Shown in pieces: positions 1 to 8,052 of a stretch of DNA of 8,388 nucleotides. How positions within the stretch are numbered: the stretch's first letter is position 1; every line of letters begins with the position of its first letter. Both the position numbers and the translations under genes were made by a program. This DNA comes from Pseudomonadota bacterium. GTDB taxonomy: Bacteria > Pseudomonadota > Gammaproteobacteria > Burkholderiales > Burkholderiaceae_C. Under the pieces are notes generated by a model. It worked only from the letters and a program-made list of their open reading frames with translations. It was not told the DNA's origin and made no database searches. Where the stretch lies: contig JAEZLX010000061.1 in the NCBI GenBank assembly GCA_023415035.1, forward strand, positions 1-8,388, read 5' to 3'.

Positions 1-1086
<1,086 letters not shown>

Positions 1087-1087
<1 letters not shown>

Positions 1088-1722
1088 CAAGCGTTCCCGG
1101 TGTTGGCAGAAGAGGAAAAGAAGGCGCGCAGGCGGCGCAGCGCCGCGCGCAGGAACTTGATCAGGAACCAGGTGACAATCCACATCAGGATCACCACGAA
1201 AACCAGCAGCACACCGAACAGCACGGGATGGGTGGTGGCCAGCCACACCGCCGCCAGCACCATGCCGTCCTCGGCCAGGCTCATGCCGACGTTGGAAAAC
1301 GGCTCCGGCGAGGTGTTGATGGCCGCGCGCGTGCTGGTCTTGGCGGCCTGGCTGGTGGCGGCCAGCGTGCCGCCCATCAGCGCGGCGACCAGGGCCATGG
1401 TGGCGTTGTCGGCACCGAACACGCCGGCTGCCAGCGCCGCGCCAGCCGGCACACGGATCACGCTGTTGACGATGTCCCACAGCGAATCCAGCCCCGGGAT
1501 CTTGTCGGCGAAGAACTCGACGAACAGCAGCGCGCCGCTGGCGGCCAGCACGGCCGGGTGCTGCAGCAGCGCCAGGCCCTGCGGCAGATCGATCCAGCCG
1601 GCAGCCCCCAGCGCCCCCACGAGGAACACGACGGCGTAGAGGCGAAAACCGCTGGCCCAGCCCAAAGCCGCCGCCAGCGCCAGCAGGCTGGGCATGTCGA
1701 GGGCTTGCATGGCCTGGTCCAT
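1087..1722 (-). CDS. DUF4126 family integral membrane protein of unknown function
   Basis: This is a 211-residue hydrophobic protein for which I know no established function. Hydrophobic stretches suitable for membrane helices lie at about 11-43, 57-71, 91-123, 153-163 and 166-193. The C-terminus is basic (RAALRRLRA, 192-200) and so probably cytoplasmic. Two polar loops look like the conserved signatures of the family: ADKIPGLDSLWD (72-83) and NTSPEPFSN (136-144). There is no signal peptidase site or enzyme motif that I recognise. The start is uncertain: ATGs occur at 1722, 1710 and 1695, none with a good Shine-Dalgarno. I chose 1722 because it lies 5 nt after the liuC stop, which suits coupled translation; the 1695 start would give 202 residues. 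The gene sits between liuC and the biotin carboxylase gene and overlaps the latter by one base, so it is co-transcribed with leucine catabolism genes. Confidence 0.85.
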
Positions 1723-1727
1723 GGGTG

Positions 1728-2510
1728 TCAGGCAAGCCAGGACGGCTTGCGCTTTTGCAGGAAGGACTGCACGCCCTCCCGGCCTTCGTCGCTGGCGCGG
1801 ATGTCGGCAATGCCCTCGACCGTCGAGGCGATCAGCGCCGCGCCGATCTCGCGTTCGGCCACGTCCTGCACCAGCCGCTTGCATGCCTTGAGCGCGTTGG
1901 GACTGGCGGCCAGGAAGGCCTTGACGAAGCCGTCCACCTTGGCGTCCAGTTCTCCGGCCGAGGACGCGATTTCGTGCACGAAGCCGATGCGGTGCGCCTC
2001 GGCGGCGCTGAAACGCTCGGCCGTCAGGAAGTAGCGGTGCGCCGCGCGCGCGCCCATGGCACGGATCACGTACGGGCTGATGGTGGCCGGGATCAGCCCC
2101 AGCTTGACCTCGCTCAGGCAGTAGGTCGCGCTGTCCAGGCTGACCGCCACGTCGCATGCGGCCACAAGGCCCGTGCCGCCGGCGAACACGTCGCCCTGCA
2201 CGCGCGCGATGGTCGGCTTGGGGCACTCGTAGATGGTCCGCAGCATGGCCGCGAGCTCGCCGGCGTCGGCCAGGTTCTCCTCGCGGGTGTAGTCCGCCAT
2301 GCGGCGCATCCAGTTCAGGTCGGCACCGGCGCAGAAGGCGGGTCCCTCGGCAGCCAGCACCACGGCGCGCACCTCGGCGCGGCTGCCCACGTCCTCGAAC
2401 GCGGCCTTGAGCTGCGCGATGACCTCGTCGTTGAAGGCGTTGCGCACCTCGGGGCGGTTGAGCGTGATGCGGGCCACCGGCCCGGCCATCTCGATGCGAA
2501 GGTTGTCCAT
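1728..2510 (-). CDS. liuC: Methylglutaconyl-CoA hydratase (enoyl-CoA hydratase/isomerase family)
   Basis: This is a crotonase-fold protein of 260 residues, the normal length for the family. Its likely reaction is hydration of 3-methylglutaconyl-CoA to HMG-CoA, the step after the carboxylase. The oxyanion-hole segments are FCAGADLNWM (59-68) and GDVFAGGTGLVAACD (106-120). SEVKLGLIPATISPYVI (133-149) carries Glu134, at the position of the second catalytic Glu (Glu164) of rat enoyl-CoA hydratase. The position of the first catalytic Glu (Glu144) appears to be Gly114. The C-terminus (EGVQSFLQKRKPSW, 245-258) is typical of the family. The start at 2510 is well supported by GGAGGT 7 nt upstream. The gene follows liuB by 13 nt and precedes the DUF4126 gene by 5 nt. 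Substrate assignment rests on the operon; the family call is near certain. Another short or branched enoyl-CoA hydratase is the alternative. Confidence 0.9.
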   Translation of the reverse strand: MDNLRIEMAGPVARITLNRPEVRNAFNDEVIAQLKAAFEDVGSRAEVRAVVLAAEGPAFCAGADLNWMRRMADYTREENLADAGELAAMLRTIYECPKPTIARVQGDVFAGGTGLVAACDVAVSLDSATYCLSEVKLGLIPATISPYVIRAMGARAAHRYFLTAERFSAAEAHRIGFVHEIASSAGELDAKVDGFVKAFLAASPNALKACKRLVQDVAEREIGAALIASTVEGIADIRASDEGREGVQSFLQKRKPSWLA

Positions 2511-2517
2511 GCGTTGT

Positions 2518-2523
2518 ACCTCC
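2518..2523 (-). promoter_or_regulatory. Shine-Dalgarno site of liuC
   Basis: GGAGGT on the minus strand lies 7 nt before the ATG at 2510 and directly abuts the TGA stop of liuB (2524-2526). It is one of only two strong ribosome binding sites in the operon. It fixes the liuC start and suggests that ribosomes ending liuB can be followed by strong re-initiation on liuC. Confidence 0.85.
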
Positions 2524-4131
2524 TCACATCCGGAAGACGCCGAACCGGGTGTCCGGGATCGGTGCGTTGAGCGCGGCGCTCAGGCCCAGCGCCAGCACGC
2601 GGCGCGTGTCGGCCGGGTCGATCACGCCGTCGTCCCACAGGCGCGCGGTGGCGTAGTAGGGATGCCCCTGCACCTCGTACTGCTCCTTGATCGGTGCCTT
2701 GAACGCGGCCTCTTCCTCGGCGCTCCAGCTGCCTCCCCTGGCCTCGATGCCGTCGCGCTTGACGGTGGCCAGCACGCTCGCGGCCTGCTCGCCCCCCATC
2801 ACCGAGATGCGGGCGTTGGGCCACATCCAGAGGAAGCGCGGGCTGTAAGCGCGGCCGCACATGCCGTAGTTGCCGGCACCGAAGCTGCCACCGATGATGA
2901 CGGTGAACTTGGGCACCTGGGCCGTGGCCACGGCCGTCACCATCTTGGCGCCGTTGCGGGCGATGCCTTCGTTCTCGTACTTGCGGCCGACCATGAAGCC
3001 GGTGATGTTCTGCAGGAACACCAGCGGCGTCTTGCGCTGGCAGCACAGCTCGATGAAGTGCGCGCCCTTGAGCGCCGACTCGCTGAACAGGATGCCGTTG
3101 TTGGCGATGATGCCCACCGGCATGCCCTCAATGCGCGCGAAGCCGCAGACCAGCGTGGTGCCGTAGCGGGCCTTGAATTCGTCGAACTCGGAGCCGTCAA
3201 CGATGCGGGCGATGATCTCGCGCACGTCGAAGGGCTTGCGCGTGTCGGTCGGGATCACGCCATACAACTCCTCGGCCGGATACAGGGGCTCGACGGGGTC
3301 GATGGTGGCGATCGGCGGGACCTTGCGGGCGTTGAGGTTCTTCACCGCCTGGCGCGCCAGCGCGATGGCGTGCAGGTCGTTCTGGGCCAGGTGGTCGGCC
3401 ACACCCGAGAGCCGCGTGTGCACATCGCCACCGCCCAGGTCCTCGGCGCTGACCACCTCGCCGGTGGCTGCCTTCACCAGCGGCGGGCCGCCCAGGAAGA
3501 TGGTGCCCTGGTTCCTGACGATGATGGTCTCGTCGCTCATGGCCGGCACATAGGCGCCGCCCGCGGTGCACGAGCCCATGACCACGGCGATCTGCGCGAT
3601 GCCCTGCGCGCTCATGTTGGCCTGGTTGTAGAAGATGCGGCCGAAGTGGTCGCGGTCAGGGAAGACCTCGTCCTGGTTGGGCAGGTTGGCGCCGCCCGAG
3701 TCCACCAGGTAGATGCAGGGCAGGCGGTTCTGCTGCGCGATCTCCTGCGCGCGCAGGTGCTTCTTGACCGTCAGCGGGTAGTAGGTACCGCCCTTCACCG
3801 TCGCGTCGTTGCAGACGATCATGCAGTCCACGCCGCTGACGCGGCCGATGCCCGCCACGATGCCGGCGCAGGGCGCGGCGCCGTGGTACATGCCATGCGC
3901 TGCCAGTGGCGACAGTTCCAGGAACGGTGCGCCCGGGTCGAGCAGCATCTGCACGCGCTCGCGCGGCAGCAGCTTGCCGCGCGCCGTGTGCTTGGCCCGC
4001 GCCGCTTCGCCGCCGCCCTGGGCTGCCTGTTCGATCTGGGCGTTCAGGTCGTCGACCAGCGCGCGCATGGCGGCCGCATTGGCCTGGAACTCGGCGGAAC
4101 GCGCGTTGAGCTTGGTTTCGAGAATGGTCAT
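2524..4131 (-). CDS. liuB: 3-methylcrotonyl-CoA carboxylase beta subunit (carboxyltransferase)
   Basis: This protein transfers CO2 from carboxybiotin to 3-methylcrotonyl-CoA, giving 3-methylglutaconyl-CoA in leucine/isovalerate breakdown. It forms the holoenzyme with the biotin-bearing alpha subunit encoded at 1-1087. The 535 residues show the two crotonase-like carboxyltransferase halves. The N-terminal half has ARGKLLPRERV (50-60), YLVDSGGANLPNQDEVFPDR (141-160) and the glycine-rich GSCTAGGAYVPAMSD (186-200). The C-terminal half has NITGFMVGRKYENEGIARNG (375-394), GGSFGAGNYGMCGRAYSPRF (414-433) and MGGEQAASVLATVKRDG (445-461). Phe417 falls where I recall Phe in methylcrotonyl-CoA and Gly in geranyl-CoA carboxylases, which favours the former. 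I chose the ATG at 4131 (MTILETKLN) because it follows the synthetase stop by 14 nt; an in-frame extension to 4356 would lie inside the synthetase gene. The Shine-Dalgarno is weak, so coupling to the upstream gene is likely. Confidence 0.95.
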   Translation of the reverse strand: MTILETKLNARSAEFQANAAAMRALVDDLNAQIEQAAQGGGEAARAKHTARGKLLPRERVQMLLDPGAPFLELSPLAAHGMYHGAAPCAGIVAGIGRVSGVDCMIVCNDATVKGGTYYPLTVKKHLRAQEIAQQNRLPCIYLVDSGGANLPNQDEVFPDRDHFGRIFYNQANMSAQGIAQIAVVMGSCTAGGAYVPAMSDETIIVRNQGTIFLGGPPLVKAATGEVVSAEDLGGGDVHTRLSGVADHLAQNDLHAIALARQAVKNLNARKVPPIATIDPVEPLYPAEELYGVIPTDTRKPFDVREIIARIVDGSEFDEFKARYGTTLVCGFARIEGMPVGIIANNGILFSESALKGAHFIELCCQRKTPLVFLQNITGFMVGRKYENEGIARNGAKMVTAVATAQVPKFTVIIGGSFGAGNYGMCGRAYSPRFLWMWPNARISVMGGEQAASVLATVKRDGIEARGGSWSAEEEAAFKAPIKEQYEVQGHPYYATARLWDDGVIDPADTRRVLALGLSAALNAPIPDTRFGVFRM

Positions 4132-4145
4132 GGCAACTCGGTTGG

Positions 4146-5852
<1,707 letters not shown>

Positions 5853-5860
5853 GCTTGCTG

Positions 5861-5867
5861 TCTCCTC
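5861..5867 (-). promoter_or_regulatory. Shine-Dalgarno site of the acyl-CoA synthetase gene
   Basis: GAGGAGA on the minus strand lies 8 nt before the ATG at 5852. It is the strongest ribosome binding site near the 5' end of the operon and decides between this start and the in-frame upstream ATG at 5891. Confidence 0.8.
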
Positions 5868-5927
5868 GGAAACGTCTGGGCAATATCGCATTCCTGCGCC
5901 TTGCCGAACAGGCAGGATACCCGCCCC

Positions 5928-5946
5928 GGCGCCACGCGAGGCGCCA
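5928..5946. repeat. Direct repeat GGCGCCA x2, 12-nt period, candidate operator
   Basis: GGCGCCA occurs at 5928-5934 and again at 5940-5946, near the middle of the divergent intergenic region. Because GGCGCC is itself palindromic, the pair can be read as a direct or an inverted repeat. AraC-family proteins usually bind direct repeats about two helical turns apart; one turn is short for that, so this is only a candidate. GC-rich chance similarity is possible. Confidence 0.3.
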
Positions 5947-5990
5947 GCAAGGTTGCAAAATACGCCATCACACCTGAAAATCGGCTGGCG

Positions 5991-7022
5991 ATGAACACCC
6001 GATCCAGCCCCCCGGCCGCGCGCACACCGTTTGCCTTCGTCCAGAGCGTGATGACGGCCTACACGCTGCGCGGCATGAACCCCTCGGCTGCATTGAGTCA
6101 GGCACAGATCGCGCCAGACGGAGATGGCCGCTGGCCTGACCGTGTGTCATCACTGCAGTTCGAGCGCCTGTGCGCCGCCGCCATGCAGGAGCTCGACGAC
6201 GAAGCCCCTGGCTGGTTCTCCCGCCCCCTGCCCTGGGGCAGCTACGGCATGCTTGCGCGCGCCTCCATCAGCGCGCCGAACCTGCGCATCGCCCTGCGGC
6301 GCTGGTGTCGCCACCACGGACTGCTCACGCGCGACGTGACGCTGGTGCTCGACGAGCAGGGCGATGCCGACGGCACGGCCAGCGTCACCGTGCACGAGCA
6401 CCGCGACATGGGGCCGCTGCGCGAGTTCGCGCTGATCTCGCTGCTGCGCAACGTGCACGGCATCTCGTGCTGGCTGGTGGATTCGCGCATCCCGTTGCGA
6501 GCGGCGGAGTTTCCGGTGCCGCGCCCGCCGCATGCCGACGTGTACGGTCCACTGTTCCCGGGCCCGGTGCGCTTCGGCGAACCGCCGCGCGCCGCCCTGC
6601 GTTTTGACGTGGCCTACCTCGACCTGCCCTTGCGCCGCGACGACGCGGCACTGGCGCAGATGCTGCGGCGTGCCCTGCCCATCATGGTGCTGCCCTACCG
6701 GCGCGACCGCCTGCTGGCCCTGCGCGTGGGCCAGCTGCTGCGCCACGACCCGGCCCACGACACCGGGTCGCTCGCCGCCGCGCTGTCACTCTCGCCCCGC
6801 ACGCTGCAGCGCCAGCTCGCCGCCGAAGGCACGTCGCTGCAGGCACTCAAGGACGAGGCCCGGCGCGAACGCGCCATCGAGCTGCTGCAGCGCAGCCAGC
6901 GCCCCGTCAAGCAGGTTGCGCTCGCCGCGGGCTTTCGCAACGAGAAAAGCTTCATCCGCGCGTTCAGGGACTGGACGGGCGTCTCCCCCGGCGAGTTCCG
7001 GCAGACGGGCTCCGCGCCCTGA
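5991..7022 (+). CDS. AraC-family transcriptional regulator with arabinose-binding-type N-terminal domain
   Basis: This DNA-binding regulator of 343 residues is the size of the OruR/ArgR-like AraC group. The N-terminal part (about 11-200) looks like the Arabinose_bd ligand domain: PFAFVQSVMTAYTLRGMNPS (13-32), WFSRPLPWGSYGMLARA (75-91) and IALRRWCRHHGLL (100-112). The C-terminal AraC DNA-binding domain has two helix-turn-helix units, at about 260-280 (SLAAALSLSPRTLQRQLAAEG) and 305-337, ending with the family signature in GVSPGEFRQ (330-338). The gene diverges from the leucine operon across 138 nt, so control of that operon, with a pathway acid or acyl-CoA as effector, is a reasonable inference. 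The start at 5991 keeps the full ligand domain but has no clear Shine-Dalgarno; an internal ATG at 6051 is an unlikely alternative. The same frame stays open far upstream, but that part is antisense to the synthetase gene. It converges on the glutaredoxin gene with a 23-nt gap. Confidence 0.9.
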   Translation: MNTRSSPPAARTPFAFVQSVMTAYTLRGMNPSAALSQAQIAPDGDGRWPDRVSSLQFERLCAAAMQELDDEAPGWFSRPLPWGSYGMLARASISAPNLRIALRRWCRHHGLLTRDVTLVLDEQGDADGTASVTVHEHRDMGPLREFALISLLRNVHGISCWLVDSRIPLRAAEFPVPRPPHADVYGPLFPGPVRFGEPPRAALRFDVAYLDLPLRRDDAALAQMLRRALPIMVLPYRRDRLLALRVGQLLRHDPAHDTGSLAAALSLSPRTLQRQLAAEGTSLQALKDEARRERAIELLQRSQRPVKQVALAAGFRNEKSFIRAFRDWTGVSPGEFRQTGSAP

Positions 7023-7045
7023 CGACAGGATCGACCGGGACGCTC

Positions 7046-7288
7046 TCAGATACCCAGCTGCGTCAGCGCGGCCTGCAGGCCCGCCACACCACCAACGCGC
7101 TGGTCGTTGATGAATATCTGCGGCATCTGCCGCACCGACGGGCCGCACTTGGCGTAGAAGGCCAGACGTTCGGCCTCGTCGTCGATCCGGATCTCCTCGT
7201 AGACCAGCGAGCGGGACTTGAGCAGCATCTTGGCCGACTCGCACTGCGGACAGGCCGATTTGGAGTAGACAACGATCTTGAGGCTCAT
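7046..7288 (-). CDS. Glutaredoxin-like thiol-disulfide protein (CPQC active site)
   Basis: This is a small cytoplasmic thioredoxin-fold protein of 80 residues, the normal glutaredoxin length. It probably reduces disulfides or glutathione-mixed disulfides. Strand beta1 is LKIVVYSK (3-10), followed by the redox centre CPQC (13-16), the cis-proline motif QMPQIFIN (54-61, Pro56) and GG (66-67) before the last helix. The usual glutaredoxin centre is CPYC; Gln at the third position resembles NrdH redoxins (CVQC), so partner choice is open. An extra Cys lies at 48. I chose the ATG at 7288 (MSLKIVVYS) because it puts beta1 right at the N-terminus; the in-frame ATG at 7318 adds ten residues with no fold role. 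No Shine-Dalgarno precedes either start, but TACACT lies 6 nt before the chosen ATG. The gene is divergent from the GST gene, another thiol-related function. Confidence 0.9.
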   Translation of the reverse strand: MSLKIVVYSKSACPQCESAKMLLKSRSLVYEEIRIDDEAERLAFYAKCGPSVRQMPQIFINDQRVGGVAGLQAALTQLGI

Positions 7289-7294
7289 GGCACC

Positions 7295-7300
7295 AGTGTA
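7295..7300 (-). promoter_or_regulatory. Candidate -10 element (TACACT) for a leaderless glutaredoxin mRNA
   Basis: On the minus strand TACACT is followed by six bases (GGTGCC) and then the ATG at 7288. This spacing would put transcription start on or next to the A of the ATG. No Shine-Dalgarno is present. I see no convincing -35 at 16-18 nt upstream, so the call rests on the -10 match, the geometry and the near-identical arrangement at the divergent GST gene. Confidence 0.45.
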
Positions 7301-7326
7301 GGCGGTTTCGGCCGTCACGCAGCCGA

Positions 7327-7336
7327 CAGCGCGCTG
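7327..7336. repeat. Perfect 10-bp palindrome CAGCGCGCTG between glutaredoxin and GST genes
   Basis: The palindrome is centred between the two divergent -10-like hexamers, 26 nt from one and 14 nt from the other, where an operator acting on both genes could sit. It does not extend beyond 10 bp, and GC-rich DNA gives such palindromes by chance, so function is unproven. Confidence 0.25.
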
Positions 7337-7350
7337 CCCGCGCCCGCCGC

Positions 7351-7356
7351 TAGACT
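7351..7356 (+). promoter_or_regulatory. Candidate -10 element (TAGACT) for a leaderless GST mRNA
   Basis: TAGACT is followed by six bases (GGCCCC) and then the ATG at 7363, so transcription would start at the first base of the start codon. There is no Shine-Dalgarno before the ATG. The expected -35 position (about 7328-7333) has no good match. The 15-nt segment ending in this ATG matches the equivalent segment of the divergent glutaredoxin gene at 12 positions. Confidence 0.45.
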
Positions 7357-7362
7357 GGCCCC

Positions 7363-8052
7363 ATGTACGTGCTCCATCACTGTGTCAGCGCCCGCTCGTT
7401 CCGCCCCTTGTGGATGCTGGAGGAGCTGGGCCAGCCCTATGAACTGCGCATCTGGCCTTTCCCGCCCCGCGTGCTGGCGCGCGATTTCCTCGAGCTCAAC
7501 CCCTTGGGCACGGTGCCGCTGTTCGTGCACGGCAACACGCGCATGACCGAGTCGGCCGCGATCTGCCAGTACCTGGCCGATCGCCATGGGGGCGGAGCCT
7601 TCGCGGTACCCGCCTTCGACCCGGCCTACGGCGCCTACCTCAACTGGCTGCACATGAGCGACGCCACGCTCACCTTCCCGCAAACATTGGTGCTGCGCTA
7701 CGGGCGCTTCGAGCCCGAGGAGCGCCGCCAGCCCCAGGTCGTGGCCGACTACGCGCGCTGGTTCCTGGCCCGGCTGCGCGCCGTGGACGCGGCCGTGCAA
7801 CAGGCCGAATACCTGTGTGACGGGCGTTTCACCGCCGCGGACGTGACGGTGGGCTATGCCCTGCTGCTGGCCGGCCACATCGGACTGGACGCGCAGTTTC
7901 CGCCTGCCGTGGCCGCCTACTGGGAGCGCCTGCGGCAGCGCCCCGCCTTCCGCCGTGCCGTCGAGGCCGAGCAGGCAGCGGCCATCGATCAGGGTCTGGA
8001 CCCGGTGCCGGCCACCGGCCGCGACGAGGGCGCGGTCGCCGGCAGCAACTGA
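7363..8052 (+). CDS. Glutathione S-transferase family protein
   Basis: This is a two-domain GST-like protein of 229 residues, expected in the cytoplasm, using glutathione for conjugation, reduction or isomerisation of an unidentified substrate. The N-terminal thioredoxin-like domain (about 1-77) begins MYVLHHCVSARSFRPLWMLE; Ser9 or Cys7 may be the residue near the glutathione thiol. It contains the NPLGTVPLF segment (46-54) with cis-Pro52 and the glutathione gamma-glutamyl contact TESAAICQYLAD (62-73). The all-alpha C-terminal domain (about 87-205) has the N-capping box motif FTAADVTVGYAL (156-167). The exact class is not clear to me. The last 20 or so residues (about 209-229) have no family features and are encoded in DNA shared with the opposite-strand regulator gene. 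The start at 7363 gives the canonical beta1 N-terminus and has no Shine-Dalgarno, but a TAGACT hexamer lies 6 nt upstream. Confidence 0.9.
   Translation: MYVLHHCVSARSFRPLWMLEELGQPYELRIWPFPPRVLARDFLELNPLGTVPLFVHGNTRMTESAAICQYLADRHGGGAFAVPAFDPAYGAYLNWLHMSDATLTFPQTLVLRYGRFEPEERRQPQVVADYARWFLARLRAVDAAVQQAEYLCDGRFTAADVTVGYALLLAGHIGLDAQFPPAVAAYWERLRQRPAFRRAVEAEQAAAIDQGLDPVPATGRDEGAVAGSN

Larger units (their letters stand above)
5853..5990. promoter_or_regulatory. Divergent intergenic region between the operon and the AraC-type regulator gene
   Basis: These 138 nt must hold the promoter of the minus-strand operon and that of the plus-strand regulator gene. I see no strong sigma-70 pair for the operon; GATATT on the minus strand (about 5882-5887) is a weak -10 candidate without a good -35. 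For the regulator, TTGCAA (5953-5958), a 17-nt spacer and GAAAAT (5976-5981) form a weak pair, each hexamer matching consensus at 4 of 6 bases, ending 9 nt before the ATG. TGCC-tgttc-GGCA (minus strand, 5902-5914) is a short inverted repeat next to the operon side. The region is more AT-rich at both ends than the coding DNA around it. Confidence 0.55.

Noticed and set aside
1723..2226. N-terminal extension of the DUF4126 gene to 2226
   Set aside because: The extension overlaps the well-supported liuC gene in another frame and its translation is Arg/Gly/Ala-rich noise. Homology-like sequence begins only around 1722-1695.
5891..5893. Alternative upstream start for the acyl-CoA synthetase
   Set aside because: It lacks a ribosome binding site, and the added 13 residues are not family-like. 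The ATG at 5852 has GAGGAGA at good spacing.
7023..7045. Possible terminator between the converging AraC-type and glutaredoxin genes
   Set aside because: The 23-nt gap shows no stable hairpin or U tract on either strand.
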